Source: Glycomyces lechevalierae (GTDB lineage Bacteria; Actinomycetota; Actinomycetes; Mycobacteriales; Micromonosporaceae). From it: DNA of 64,000 nucleotides. This document shows positions 52,100-60,829 of this stretch, in pieces. A program made the translations under genes and the position numbers. Below the pieces are notes generated by a model that was given only the letters and a program-made list of their open reading frames with translations, ran no database searches and had not been told where the DNA came from. The stretch spans positions 479,881-543,880 of the forward strand of contig NZ_JAPZVQ010000002.1 of NCBI RefSeq assembly GCF_027622945.1, read 5' to 3'. Each line of letters opens with the position of its first letter. Positions within the stretch are counted from its first letter, which is position 1.

Positions 52100-53047
52100 T
52101 CAACCGAGGGCGTCTTGATCCGGCACGGGCAGTGGCAGTCCAAGGGCCGCTGCCAGCCACGTCAGGTTGATCGACGCGAGGTCGACGAACACGCGGCGGA
52201 GCCAATCCGGCTGCTCGCTCACACAGGCGCGCTGCAGTGACGGCCCTGCAAGCCTCGCGATGAGGGGTGCGGGTTCCGTGCACACCTGCCACGGCGGCGG
52301 GCCGCCCTCCAGGTGCAGCGTGGGAAGCAACTGCACGAGGTCGTGCAACTCGTGGCCGGCGCCGGCGTGCGACCAGTCGACGAGGCGACCTTCGCGCTCG
52401 CCGGTGTTGCCGAGGATGCACAGGTTGTCGCTGCGGAAGTCGCCGTGCACCAGGTGTGCATCGAGTTCGAGAGCGGTGCCGGCCTCCGCGTCGACAGCGG
52501 TCAGGGTCTCGGCGTTGGCCTCGAGCCAGCCGCGGATGACGACACCGAGATCGGCAAGCCGGTCGGCGAGCTCGATGACGCGCGGCCACTGTGGCCCGGG
52601 CCAGCTGGGGGTCCGCGGCAGCCCGACAGGGAGCGGCACTCGGCGCAAACGGTCGAGCGTGCGGCGGAGAACGTCGATGTCGCCTGGTCGCCAGACGGTC
52701 GACGTGCTGCCGCCCGGATGCTTGACGCCGGCCGCGGGCCAGTAGGCGGCGGACAGGTCCTCCGTCACCAACAACGGCTGTCCAGTGCCGTCGTCGTGCC
52801 AGCCGAGGACCTCGGGGGCGAGGCCGGTGCCGCGGAGGTGGTCGAGGATCCGGTGCTCGTTGCGCAGCCAGCCCGCAGTCTCTTCGGTCGTGGCTCCTTT
52901 GGCAAACGCGGCGCTGCCGTCGCTGAACGTGACGACGAGCCGTTCGGCAGCAGACAGCCCGAACTCAGGTGTGCGCCAGGCCGCCGCCGTCTTGCCGAGC
53001 AGCGATCCGACAGTCCCGGCGATCGCAGGCGTTTCGGCAGCTGTCAC
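52100..53047 (-). CDS. APH-type phosphotransferase
   Basis: A 315-residue aminoglycoside-phosphotransferase-fold protein. It has the Brenner motif LVHGDFRSDNLCI (catalytic Asp and metal Asn) and LVDWSHAGAG in place of the usual DW. Kinases of this fold act on antibiotics, choline or other small metabolites; nothing here points to resistance. The GTG start at 53047 follows a TATACCT box by 5-6 nt. It stands alone. Confidence 0.82.
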   Translation of the reverse strand: MTAAETPAIAGTVGSLLGKTAAAWRTPEFGLSAAERLVVTFSDGSAAFAKGATTEETAGWLRNEHRILDHLRGTGLAPEVLGWHDDGTGQPLLVTEDLSAAYWPAAGVKHPGGSTSTVWRPGDIDVLRRTLDRLRRVPLPVGLPRTPSWPGPQWPRVIELADRLADLGVVIRGWLEANAETLTAVDAEAGTALELDAHLVHGDFRSDNLCILGNTGEREGRLVDWSHAGAGHELHDLVQLLPTLHLEGGPPPWQVCTEPAPLIARLAGPSLQRACVSEQPDWLRRVFVDLASINLTWLAAALGLPLPVPDQDALG

Positions 53048-53173
53048 GCCCTAGGTATAGCAGGCATCTCCGATACGCCGGCAGCAGTGCTGGTCGCGCC
53101 GAGGGCGCCGTCCGCGATTGGCGATGGGCGACCTGGGCGCGCCGCCCTGCGCTGCGCCGTTAGGCGGACCGGT

Positions 53174-53527
53174 TCATTCCGGGAACGGCCGCAACGGGTC
53201 GGGCTCGTTCGGTTCCGGATACGGCCGGGTCGGATCGGGCTCGCCAGGCGAAGGGTACGGCTTGGCCGGGTCGGGTTCACCCGGTGACGGGTACGGCTTG
53301 GCCGGGTCGGGCTCACCCGGCGACGGGTACGGCTTGGCCGGGTCGGGCTCACCCGGCGACGGGTACGGCTTGGCCGGATCAGGCTCGCCGGGCGTCGGGA
53401 AGGGCGGGTGCGGGTCGGGTTCCCCGGGTGACGGATACGGTCGGTTCGGGTCGGGCCGCCCCGGTTCGTCCGGTGCGGGCTCGCGCTCGCCGTTCCCCAA
53501 GGTGTCGGTCGCGTGCCGGTCGGTCAT
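53174..53527 (-). CDS. Small protein of eight 12-residue proline-rich repeats
   Basis: A 117-residue protein. After a 24-residue polar head come eight tandem 12-residue units: PDPNRPYPSPGE, PDPHPPFPTPGE, four identical copies of PDPAKPYPSPGE (residues 49-96), PDPTRPYPEPNE and a short last unit. There is no membrane helix or signal peptide, and the repeats would form an extended polyproline-like rod. GGAGGGGGAG lies directly before the ATG at 53527. I do not recognise a family. It follows the helD gene by 65 bp on the same strand. Confidence 0.7.
   Translation of the reverse strand: MTDRHATDTLGNGEREPAPDEPGRPDPNRPYPSPGEPDPHPPFPTPGEPDPAKPYPSPGEPDPAKPYPSPGEPDPAKPYPSPGEPDPAKPYPSPGEPDPTRPYPEPNEPDPLRPFPE
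53240..53383 (-). repeat. Four-copy 36-bp tandem repeat inside the proline-rich gene
   Basis: The four identical 12-residue units are encoded by four nearly identical 36-bp units, indicating recent slippage or unequal exchange. Confidence 0.85.
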
Positions 53528-53591
53528 AGCTCCCCCTCCGCTACAAGAGCGGAGGGGTACCCGACCGGCGCGCGATCCATGCACCGGGCGC

Positions 53592-55748
53592 TCAGGCCAG
53601 GTCGATCCTGGTGAGGCGTTGCGTGGCCCTGGTCAGGACCACGTACGCGACGCCCGCGCCGTGCGATTTAGCGACGGCTTCGAGGTCGACGGCGATCACG
53701 GCGTCCCATTCGAGGCCCTTGGACTCCAAGGGGCCCACGAGGGTCACGCGGCCGTCGTGGACGATGTCCGCGAGTTCCGGGTGGCGGTCGTACGACGCGA
53801 TGATGCCGACGGTGCCTTCGACGGCTTCGAGTGCCTGGACGACCGCGCCCGCGACCTCGGGCATGAGCGCGTCGGCGGCGACGGTCTTCTCCGCGACGGC
53901 CACGCCGGTCTCGCGCACGGCCTCGGGCAGGTCGATGTTGCGCAGGCGCGGCTTCGCCCATTCGGCGGCGTACTCGAAGACCTCTTTGGAGTTCCGGTAG
54001 TTCTTGGTCAGGTGGAACTCGTGGAGGCGCCCGCTCGGGACGGCGCGGCGGCGGGCGTCGGCGCTCTCCCTCGGGCGCGGCCAGCTCGACTGGGCCTCGT
54101 CGCCGACGATGGTCCAGCCGGCGCCGCGGCCGCGGCGGCCGAGCATCCGCCACTGCATGGGCGAGAGGTCCTGGGCCTCGTCGACGATGACGTGCGCGTA
54201 GTCCTCGTAGAACGCGTCGCGCGCCTGCCGCTCGGGCCGGTCGTAGTAGCGGTCCTGGACCGTGGAGACCTCTTGGATGCCGTCCCAGGAGCGGATGCGG
54301 TCCCGGTTGCGGGGCTGCGGCTTCACGCCGAGGAGAATGCGCAGCTCGTCGAGGAGCGCCACGTCCGGGATCGAGAAGTCGGTCTCGCGCAGCGAGGCCG
54401 CGACCCCTTCGATGGCCTCTTTCTTGAGGTGCCCTTCGGCGGCGGACGCGAGGCGGCGGTCGTCGCCGGCCCAGCCGAGGACGTCGGCCGGGTCGAGGTC
54501 GGGCCACCAGTGGTCGAGGAAGGTGAGGAACTCGCCGCGGGAGCCCACGTCGCGGGAGAACTTCGCCGGCTCGGCCTCTTCGATGACCGGTTTGATCTTG
54601 CGCCACAAGGCAACAAGGAGGGCGCGTCCGGCCTCGGTCTTGGCGAGATTCGGGCGCGGCTCCTTCTCGAAGACGCGGGCGCGGGCGGCCGCGAGTTCGG
54701 CGGCGTCGAGCCGGAACACGTCGCCGCGGTAGACGATGCGCAGCTCGTCGGGCGCGCCGGGCGGGGTCTGGCGGACGAGGCGGCGCAGGATCGGGAGCAT
54801 CACGGTGCCGCCCTTGACGGCCGCGACCTCGGGCCGGTCCTGGCGGGTGGCCTCGACGCCGGCGTACAGCTCGCCGAGGGAGTACAGGGCGGCGGTCTCC
54901 TCGCCGAGGCTGGGGAGGACCCGCCCGATGTACTTCATGAACACGGCCGAGGGGCCGACGACGAGGATGCCGGCGGCCTCGTAGCGGCTGCGGTCCTGGT
55001 AGAGCAGGTACGCGGCGCGGTGGAGGGCGACGACGGTCTTGCCGGTGCCGGGCCCGCCGGTGATGATCGTGGCGCCGCGGCCGGGCGCGCGGATCGCGGC
55101 GTCCTGCTCGGCCTGGATGGTGGCGACGATGTCGCGCATCCGCCCGGTCCGCTTGCGGCCCAAGGCGGCCATGAGCGCGCCGTCGCCGATCACGGGGAGG
55201 CGGTCGGCGGCGTCCTCATTGAGCAGGTCGTCGCTGATCTCCTCGACGGTGCGGCCGAAGGAGCGGATGACGCGGCGGCGCGCGACCTCCTGGCGGTCGA
55301 CGGCGGTGGCGCGGTAGAACGGCGCAGCGGCCGGGGCGCGCCAGTCGACGAGGAGGGTGCGGTACTCCTCGTCGCGCACGCCGAGGCGCCCGACGTGGCG
55401 GACCTTCCCGTCGTCGAAGTCGAGGCGGCCGAAGACGAGGCCCTCGTGCTGGGAGTCGAGGTCGGCGATGCGGCGGGCGGCCTGGTAGACGAACACGTCG
55501 CGTTCGTACCGGGCGCCGGGCACGGTGGCGGCGAGGTGGGCGTAGCCGGAGTCGCGGTTGCCTTCGGCCTCACCGCGGAGCACGTCGACGCGCGCGTAGA
55601 CGCGGTCGACGAAGCCCTGCTCGATCGCGATCTCCTGCTCGGGGGTGCTGGCGGGATCGGGGACGGGGACGGCGTGCGTCGTGTCGACGTCCTGTTCTTG
55701 CTGGGCATCCGGTTGGGCGGCTCTGGCGGGGCCTGGTTCCTGGGACAC
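53592..55748 (-). CDS. HelD-like superfamily 1 helicase/RNA polymerase recycling factor
   Basis: A 718-residue HelD-type protein. An acidic/Gln-rich N-terminal segment precedes a coiled coil (about 40-110) and the UvrD-like motor: GGPGTGKTVVALHRAAYLLY near residue 230, VDEAQDLSPMQW, VGDEAQSSW and a C-terminal YVVLTRATQRL. HelD binds RNA polymerase and releases it from DNA; actinobacterial forms can confer rifampicin tolerance. The GTG at 55748 has GAGGAG 5 nt upstream, so it is preferred over an upstream ATG at 55817. Confidence 0.9.
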   Translation of the reverse strand: MSQEPGPARAAQPDAQQEQDVDTTHAVPVPDPASTPEQEIAIEQGFVDRVYARVDVLRGEAEGNRDSGYAHLAATVPGARYERDVFVYQAARRIADLDSQHEGLVFGRLDFDDGKVRHVGRLGVRDEEYRTLLVDWRAPAAAPFYRATAVDRQEVARRRVIRSFGRTVEEISDDLLNEDAADRLPVIGDGALMAALGRKRTGRMRDIVATIQAEQDAAIRAPGRGATIITGGPGTGKTVVALHRAAYLLYQDRSRYEAAGILVVGPSAVFMKYIGRVLPSLGEETAALYSLGELYAGVEATRQDRPEVAAVKGGTVMLPILRRLVRQTPPGAPDELRIVYRGDVFRLDAAELAAARARVFEKEPRPNLAKTEAGRALLVALWRKIKPVIEEAEPAKFSRDVGSRGEFLTFLDHWWPDLDPADVLGWAGDDRRLASAAEGHLKKEAIEGVAASLRETDFSIPDVALLDELRILLGVKPQPRNRDRIRSWDGIQEVSTVQDRYYDRPERQARDAFYEDYAHVIVDEAQDLSPMQWRMLGRRGRGAGWTIVGDEAQSSWPRPRESADARRRAVPSGRLHEFHLTKNYRNSKEVFEYAAEWAKPRLRNIDLPEAVRETGVAVAEKTVAADALMPEVAGAVVQALEAVEGTVGIIASYDRHPELADIVHDGRVTLVGPLESKGLEWDAVIAVDLEAVAKSHGAGVAYVVLTRATQRLTRIDLA

Positions 55749-55840
55749 TGCGCTCCTCGCTCGAATTCGAGAACGCACAAGCCTAGCGCGTCGCGGCGAC
55801 ACCCGTCCGCCGATCATGGACTAGGGAGTGCTCGCACACC

Positions 55841-56266
55841 CTAAGGCTGAGCGGGCCACACCTTGTACATCCACGAGTAGTCGTCGTCGATCTCGTCGAA
55901 CCCGAACTGGCGGTAGAGGCCCTGGGCGTCGGCGGTCGCGAGGAGGACCCGCTTGAGGCCCATCCGCTCGGTCTCCTCGAGGATGTGCGCCATGAGCCGC
56001 TTGCTCACGCCCCGGCCGCGCGCCTCGCGGTCCACGTACACGTCGCTGAGCCACCCGAAGTACGCGTGGTCGGTGACGAGCCGCGCGAACGCGAGCTGGC
56101 GGCCGTCCCCGTCGTAGAGCCCGAACGGCAGCGAGTGGTCGATGGCGAGGTCGCAGCGCTCGCGGGTACGGCCCATCGCCCAGTAGGTGTCGGTGGAGAT
56201 GACCTTGTGGATCCACTCGCGGTCGAGCCGGTCGGGGTCGGAGGAGATCGTGTACGCGTCGCTCAT
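55841..56266 (-). CDS. GNAT family N-acetyltransferase
   Basis: A 141-residue single-domain GNAT: LSDVYVDREARGRGVSKRLM is the acetyl-CoA-binding motif A, and LYRQFGFDEID ends the fold. Substrate unknown. The ATG at 56266 is exactly 6 nt after TAGGTT and has no Shine-Dalgarno, so it is probably leaderless. It lies 22 bp after the DUF2306 gene on the same strand. Confidence 0.87.
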   Translation of the reverse strand: MSDAYTISSDPDRLDREWIHKVISTDTYWAMGRTRERCDLAIDHSLPFGLYDGDGRQLAFARLVTDHAYFGWLSDVYVDREARGRGVSKRLMAHILEETERMGLKRVLLATADAQGLYRQFGFDEIDDDYSWMYKVWPAQP

Positions 56267-56288
56267 CGCCCCAACCTATGCCCGCCTT

Positions 56289-56984
56289 TCAGGCCGCGCC
56301 AGCCGATATCCGGCGGTTCTCCTTGCGGCGCAGGTAGATCTCGATGAACACGAGGTTGAGCACGATTGAGCCGACGATCGACGCGGTGTACGCGGTGCTG
56401 AAGAGCGCCTCGAAGTCCCCGCCGTAGAACCCGTCGAGGAGCGGCAGCTGCACGACGATGAACAGCCCCAGGTAGACCCGCAGCATCACAGCGGCGAAGG
56501 TCGCGGCCATGCTCCGCAGCATCCACCGCTCGTGCGCGGCGAAGTCCCGCGCCCGCACGGCCCGGTAGGCGCGCACGGCCGTGTACAGCCAGAACACGTC
56601 GAGAAACACGAACGAGACGAGCGCGATCGGCCCGGCCGTGGTCAGCACGGCGACCACGATGCCGGCGAGGGCGCCCGGAAGGATCCCGCCGAGCAGGTAG
56701 ACGCGGCCGAGGACCCGGTGGACCTTCGGGTGCCTGCGGCGGATCGAGCCGAAGAACTGGAAGGGCCCCACCAGGAGCGCGATGCCGCCGGCGGTGGCGT
56801 GGGCGATGAGGAACGGGAGGTGGATCGCCACGTTCTCGCGGATGTCGATGTTCGGCTCCATGCCCACGAGGTAGCGCGGGACGGCGAAGAAGACGATCGC
56901 GACGCTGGCGACGGCGACGACCACGACGGCGACGCGGCCGCGCCGCTCGGGGGTGCGTTCGGGGACGGTCAGGGTGGCGCTCAT
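56289..56984 (-). CDS. DUF2306 membrane protein
   Basis: A 231-residue protein with six to seven membrane helices and the DUF2306 marks: HLPFLIAHATAGGIALLVGPFQFF, RRRHPKVHRVLGRVYL and AAHERWMLRSM, each with a membrane-edge His that may bind haem. Function is unknown, though the His pattern recalls small cytochrome-b-like proteins. It is divergent from the MerR gene and a double palindrome lies between them, so MerR probably controls it. Confidence 0.85.
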   Translation of the reverse strand: MSATLTVPERTPERRGRVAVVVVAVASVAIVFFAVPRYLVGMEPNIDIRENVAIHLPFLIAHATAGGIALLVGPFQFFGSIRRRHPKVHRVLGRVYLLGGILPGALAGIVVAVLTTAGPIALVSFVFLDVFWLYTAVRAYRAVRARDFAAHERWMLRSMAATFAAVMLRVYLGLFIVVQLPLLDGFYGGDFEALFSTAYTASIVGSIVLNLVFIEIYLRRKENRRISAGAA

Positions 56985-57020
56985 GAGGGGGTGCTCCTCA
57001 GGGGTGTCGTTGTGAGCGGA

Positions 57021-57041
57021 ACTATCGATAGTGACACTATC
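57021..57041. promoter_or_regulatory. Overlapping palindromes between DUF2306 and merR genes
   Basis: A 12-bp palindrome ACTATCGATAGT (57021-57032) overlaps a 15-bp palindrome GATAGTGACACTATC (57027-57041). Both share the half-site ATAGT/ACTAT. They are 37 bp from the DUF2306 start and 46 bp from the merR start, a typical position for a shared operator. Confidence 0.75.
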
Positions 57042-57086
57042 ATTAAATCGGACAGGTCACCACCGCCGCTCGGGTAAGAAGGACGC

Positions 57087-57869
57087 ATGCGAATCGGAGA
57101 GCTCAGCACCAGGACCGGGGTCCCCGTGGCCACGATCAAGTACTACGTGCGCGAAGGGCTCGTGGCCGGCGGCGAGCGGACCGGCCACAACCAGGTCAGC
57201 TACGGCGAGGAGCACGTGCGGCGGCTGCGGCTGGTGCGCGCCCTGGTCGAGACCGGCGCGCTCCCGATCGCCAAAGTCCGCGAAGTCCTCTCCGAGGTCG
57301 AAGACCCCCGCCGCGACCTCGACAGCACGCTCGGCGTCGCCAGCCGCGCCCTCTTCAGCCACCGCGCGCCCGCCGAGGAGCCCGAGGACGCCGACCTCGA
57401 GACCGCGCGCGCGATCGTACGCCGCCAGGGCTGGAACCGCATCCCCAGCGATCACGACTTCGTGCGGACCCTCGCGGACGTCATCGGCCGCCTCCGGCTT
57501 CTCAACGTCAGTGACCTGGTCGAATACGAGGACCGGTACGCGCTCGCGGCCGAGCAGGTGGCCGAGGCCGACATCCGGCTCCTCGGCCGGCGCGAGGATC
57601 GCGAAGAGATTCTCGAGACGATGATCGTCGGAACCGTGCTCGGCGACGCGCTCTTCACGGCCCTCCGCCGCATCGCGCAAGTCGAGATCTCCGGCCGCGA
57701 ATTCAAAGGGCCTGAGGAGCATCGGACCGAACGCGAGGAATGCTTATCCACAAGGGACCTTGATGTCGGGCAGTCCGCGCCCGGACCCGCATGCTTCTAT
57801 GCGCAAATGGCAATGTCTGCACTTGTCGGATTTGCGACTGTGCAAGTCGATTGGGCGGTTCTACGCTGA
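57087..57869 (+). CDS. MerR family transcriptional regulator with unusual C-terminal extension
   Basis: A 260-residue MerR protein. The N-terminal domain MRIGELSTRTGVPVATIKYY with VREGLVAGG and the second helix-turn-helix is intact, followed by a coiled coil and an effector domain ending near residue 214 (IAQVEISGREF). The last 46 residues or so change character: codons lose their GC-ended bias and the sequence (CLSTRDLDVGQSAPG onwards) shows no conserved pattern. This looks like reading into formerly non-coding DNA after loss of the usual stop. AGAAGGA precedes the ATG. It is divergent from the DUF2306 gene with the operator between. Confidence 0.82.
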   Translation: MRIGELSTRTGVPVATIKYYVREGLVAGGERTGHNQVSYGEEHVRRLRLVRALVETGALPIAKVREVLSEVEDPRRDLDSTLGVASRALFSHRAPAEEPEDADLETARAIVRRQGWNRIPSDHDFVRTLADVIGRLRLLNVSDLVEYEDRYALAAEQVAEADIRLLGRREDREEILETMIVGTVLGDALFTALRRIAQVEISGREFKGPEEHRTEREECLSTRDLDVGQSAPGPACFYAQMAMSALVGFATVQVDWAVLR

Positions 57870-57977
57870 TTCCACGCACCTGGTGGCGCGGCGGCAGAGG
57901 CCAAAGCCTGCTCGACAAGAGACTTTGCCGCCATCACCAGGAGGCCGTCCGACGAAGTGGGGTAGTCGAGACGGCCG

Positions 57978-58027
57978 GCGGCGGGGCTCCGACTACCTGG
58001 CTTTGGAGCCCCGCCGCATTTCGGCGC
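57978..58027. terminator. Bidirectional terminator between merR and sulfotransferase genes
   Basis: A perfect 13-bp stem (GCGGCGGGGCTCC and its complement) with a 24-nt loop, between genes ending at 57869 and 58046. Confidence 0.75.
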
Positions 58028-58045
58028 GCCAGGATTGCAGAGCGT

Positions 58046-58933
58046 TCAGGGGCGGTGGAGCCAGGCCAGGAGGTCCTTCGGGGCCATGGCTGCTACACGG
58101 GCCTCGTAGGCCGCGAGTGCTTCGGGGGTGAGGAGCTCGGCCGCCGAGCCTGAAGTGCCCCTTCGGAAGAAGGCGTCGCGGCTTTTCATGATGCCGGCCG
58201 GGTCGGGCGCGACCTGGTCCGCCATCGTCTTCATTTCGGCGAAGGTCGCGGCCTTGATCAGTTGCGGCCAGCGCGCTTCGTCCACTTCGATGCCGAGCCA
58301 GGCGGCGATGCGGCGCATCTCGCCTTCGAGGTCGGCGGCGAGGTCGGCGTAGTGGACGAGGAGGAGGTTGGGGTCTTCGCGGCGGGTCCAGGCGTCGTTG
58401 AGGTGGAGCATGACGCCTTGCAGGGAGTCGAGGTTCTCGCGGGGGTCGGCGTCTTCTTCGGTCCAGCGGACCAGCCACTCGTGCAGGGACTTCCGCGGTT
58501 TCGGCGGCTCGTTCGGGTCGGGTTCGGGGGCGCCGGTGAGGGCGCGGATCTTGTCGCGGTCGAGGTTCTGGCCCTGGTGGTAGAGGGAGACCGCGGCGTC
58601 GAGCGGGTGGCGGGCGACGACGATGTACCGGCTGTCGGGGTGCAGCGGGAAGCCGTCGAGCGGGGTGTGGGTCTTGATGAAGCGGCGGTGTGGCTGCGTT
58701 TCGAGCCGGGCGAAGACCTCGTCTTCGGGCACGACGAGCCAGTCGAGCCAGGGCGAGAGTTCCGGGAGGGGCGCGGGGAGGGCGGGGGTCTGGAAGACGA
58801 GGAGGGCGCAGATCATCTGCGTCCAGGTGGTGCCGTGCTTGGAGCGGGTGCTGATGACGATGTCGCCCGGCCTGGCCGGGAAGCGGTCCCAGCGTGCCGA
58901 GTCCTCGTCCGGTGAGGTGTAGCGGTGCGGCAT
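58046..58933 (-). CDS. Sulfotransferase domain protein
   Basis: A 295-residue PAPS-dependent sulfotransferase. The 5'-phosphosulfate loop reads STRSKHGTTWTQMI near residue 29 (usually PKSGTTW), the 3'-phosphate motif is YIVVARHPLDAAVS, and IKTHTP supplies the catalytic His region. The C-terminal GTSG segment binds the cofactor end. Acceptor is unknown. It is divergent from the thioredoxin-like gene and has no biosynthetic neighbours. Confidence 0.88.
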   Translation of the reverse strand: MPHRYTSPDEDSARWDRFPARPGDIVISTRSKHGTTWTQMICALLVFQTPALPAPLPELSPWLDWLVVPEDEVFARLETQPHRRFIKTHTPLDGFPLHPDSRYIVVARHPLDAAVSLYHQGQNLDRDKIRALTGAPEPDPNEPPKPRKSLHEWLVRWTEEDADPRENLDSLQGVMLHLNDAWTRREDPNLLLVHYADLAADLEGEMRRIAAWLGIEVDEARWPQLIKAATFAEMKTMADQVAPDPAGIMKSRDAFFRRGTSGSAAELLTPEALAAYEARVAAMAPKDLLAWLHRP

Positions 58934-59073
58934 GGCGGGGCGCCTTCCTTGTGCGAACGGTCTTGGGGCGAACGGCCTTGGAGCATAGGCGTTTCGCGGG
59001 CGGTGGCGCGAGCCGTTTGCGGGCGCGGTCCCTAGGATGGGTGTCCGACCGTTTTGTGAGGAGTGCGATTCCT

Positions 59074-59619
59074 TTGGCCCTCAACTCGACCATGGTGCCG
59101 CTCGGCACGCCCGCGCCCGATTTCTCGCTGCCGGACCTGGAGGGGAGCCCGCGGTCGCTCGCGGGCTTCGAGGCGCCGATGCTGCTGGTGGCGTTCCTGT
59201 GCAACCACTGCCCCTATGTGCGCCACATCGAGCAGGTCTTCGGGTCCTTCGCCGCCGGGCAGGCGGATCTGGACGTGGCGGCGATCTGCTCGAACGACTC
59301 CGAGCACTACCCCGACGACGCGCCGGCGGGACTCGCCGACCAGGTGGCGCGGGCGAACTGGACGTTCCCGTACCTGGTCGACGAGTCGCAGGAGGTCGCG
59401 CGGGCGTACAACGCGGCGTGCACCCCGGACTTCTTCCTGTACGGGCCGGACCGGGCGCTGGCGTACCGGGGCGCGTTCGACGGTTCGACTCCCGGCAACG
59501 GCGTGCCCGTCACCGGGGAGTACCTGGCGAACGCGATCGAGATGGTGCGCCGGGGCGAGCCGGTGCCCGAGCCGCACTACCCGTCGACGGGGTGCGGCAT
59601 CAAATGGCGTTCCTCCTAG
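59074..59619 (+). CDS. Thioredoxin-like/AhpC-TSA family protein
   Basis: A 181-residue thioredoxin-fold protein. It begins ALNSTMVPLGTPAPDFSLPD, and the active site is FLCNHCPYV with CxxC (Cys43 and Cys46), followed by the TSA-type segment WTFPYLVDES. It probably reduces peroxides or disulfides. The start is TTG at 59074 with GAGGAG 10 nt upstream and a TAGGAT box at 59033; the first residues fit those of close family members. The stop shares CTAG with the convergent amidohydrolase stop. Confidence 0.82.
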   Translation: MALNSTMVPLGTPAPDFSLPDLEGSPRSLAGFEAPMLLVAFLCNHCPYVRHIEQVFGSFAAGQADLDVAAICSNDSEHYPDDAPAGLADQVARANWTFPYLVDESQEVARAYNAACTPDFFLYGPDRALAYRGAFDGSTPGNGVPVTGEYLANAIEMVRRGEPVPEPHYPSTGCGIKWRSS

Positions 59620-60794
59620 ACCAGTGAGCCGTCGCGGGCGACGACGCGGCCGTTCTTGACCACGAGCTTGCGTTTGTGGTGCTCGAGGACGGCTTCGGAC
59701 GGGTTGCGTCCCTGGACGGCGACGAGGTCGGCGGTGTCGCCGACGCCGAGGCCGTAGCCGTCGATCTTGAGCAGGCGCGCGCCGCCGAAGGTGGCGGCCT
59801 CGAGGGCGAGTTCGATGTCCGCGTCCTTGCTGAAGCCGGCGTTGCGGGCGAACCACTGGGTGCGCTGGAGGTTGTCTCCGGTGCCGTAGGGGCTCCAGAG
59901 GTCGCGTACGCCGTCGTTGCCGATGCCCATGTTGACGCCGGCTTCGTCGAGTTCGCGTAGCGGCAGGATCTTCTTGGGCGCCACGGAGGTCAGGCCGATC
60001 CGGAGTTCGGCGAGGTCGGCGATGAGGCGGGCGCGGGTGGCGTCGTCGGCGTCGCAGAGGGCGAAGGCGTGGCTGATGACGACCTTGCCGGTGTAGCCGA
60101 GGGCGCGGGTGCGCTCGATGATCATGTCGAACTCGCGGACGCCGAGGTCGCCGCCGTCGTGGAGGTGGATGTCGATCTCGGCGCCGTGCTTCTCGGCGAG
60201 CGCGAAGACGAGGTCGAGGTGGCGCGCGGCGTCGCCGTCGAAGCCTTCGGGGTCGATGCCGCCGATGGACTTGACGCCGGCTTTGAGGGCCTCGTCCATG
60301 AGCTCGGCGGTGCCGGGGCTGGCGAGGATGCCGGTCTGGGGGAAGGCGACGAGTTCGACGTCGATGCGCCCGGCGAGGCGTTCGACGCCTTCGCGGACCG
60401 CGTGGACGGCGCCGATGCCGATGCCCGGGTCGATGTCGACGTGCGAGCGGGCGTGGGTGGTGCCGGAGACGACCATGTTGGTGAGGAGCGCGGTGATGAA
60501 GTCGGCGTTGGGGATCCCGAACTCGGCGCGGCGCTCGGCGCCGTACGCGATGGCGGCGGCGAGGCCGGGCCCGGCGGTGCGCGGTACCCAGGGGCCGCCC
60601 CAGAGGGTCTTGTCGACGTGGGCGTGGGCGTCCACGAGGCCGGGGATGACGACGGCGCCGTCGAGGTCTTCGACCCGGGCGCCGGGGGCGTCGAGGGTGT
60701 CGCCGAGCGCGGCGATCTTCCCGTCCTGGACGAGGAGGTCGGTGCGTCCTTCGCGGCCCCAGAGTCGGGCGTCGCGCAGCAGCAGGTCGGTCAT
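59616..60794 (-). CDS. Cytosine-deaminase-like amidohydrolase
   Basis: A 392-residue amidohydrolase of the CodA group. Metal ligands are His57 and His59 in VDAHAHVDK, a third His in IDIHLHDGG, VVISHAFAL, and Asp in GIGNDGVRDLWSPYG. It could deaminate cytosine or a related N-heterocycle. GAGAGG lies 8 nt before the ATG at 60794. The divergent GntR regulator and the GTATAC sites between them indicate inducible control. Overlaps the thioredoxin-like gene by 4 bp tail to tail. Confidence 0.85.
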   Translation of the reverse strand: MTDLLLRDARLWGREGRTDLLVQDGKIAALGDTLDAPGARVEDLDGAVVIPGLVDAHAHVDKTLWGGPWVPRTAGPGLAAAIAYGAERRAEFGIPNADFITALLTNMVVSGTTHARSHVDIDPGIGIGAVHAVREGVERLAGRIDVELVAFPQTGILASPGTAELMDEALKAGVKSIGGIDPEGFDGDAARHLDLVFALAEKHGAEIDIHLHDGGDLGVREFDMIIERTRALGYTGKVVISHAFALCDADDATRARLIADLAELRIGLTSVAPKKILPLRELDEAGVNMGIGNDGVRDLWSPYGTGDNLQRTQWFARNAGFSKDADIELALEAATFGGARLLKIDGYGLGVGDTADLVAVQGRNPSEAVLEHHKRKLVVKNGRVVARDGSLV

Positions 60795-60829
60795 GTGCAG
60801 ATCCTCTCGCCTCAGGTACCGCCTGTAAC

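Noticed and set aside
52100-53047. Antibiotic resistance gene
   Set aside because: The APH fold is shared by many metabolite kinases, and there are no mobile elements or resistance genes nearby.
53240-53383. 36-bp repeats resembling CRISPR repeats by length
   Set aside because: They are head to tail without spacers and encode an in-frame 12-residue protein repeat.
53118-55844. A 908-codon open frame on the plus strand opposite helD
   Set aside because: It is the antisense shadow of helD in high-GC DNA: the minus strand has Walker motifs and family structure, while the plus-strand translation is a low-complexity Gly/Ala/Asp/Val mix.
59616-59619. Possible overlap error between the thioredoxin-like and amidohydrolase genes
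   Set aside because: Both stops share the palindrome CTAG; each C-terminus is complete, so it is a genuine tail-to-tail overlap.
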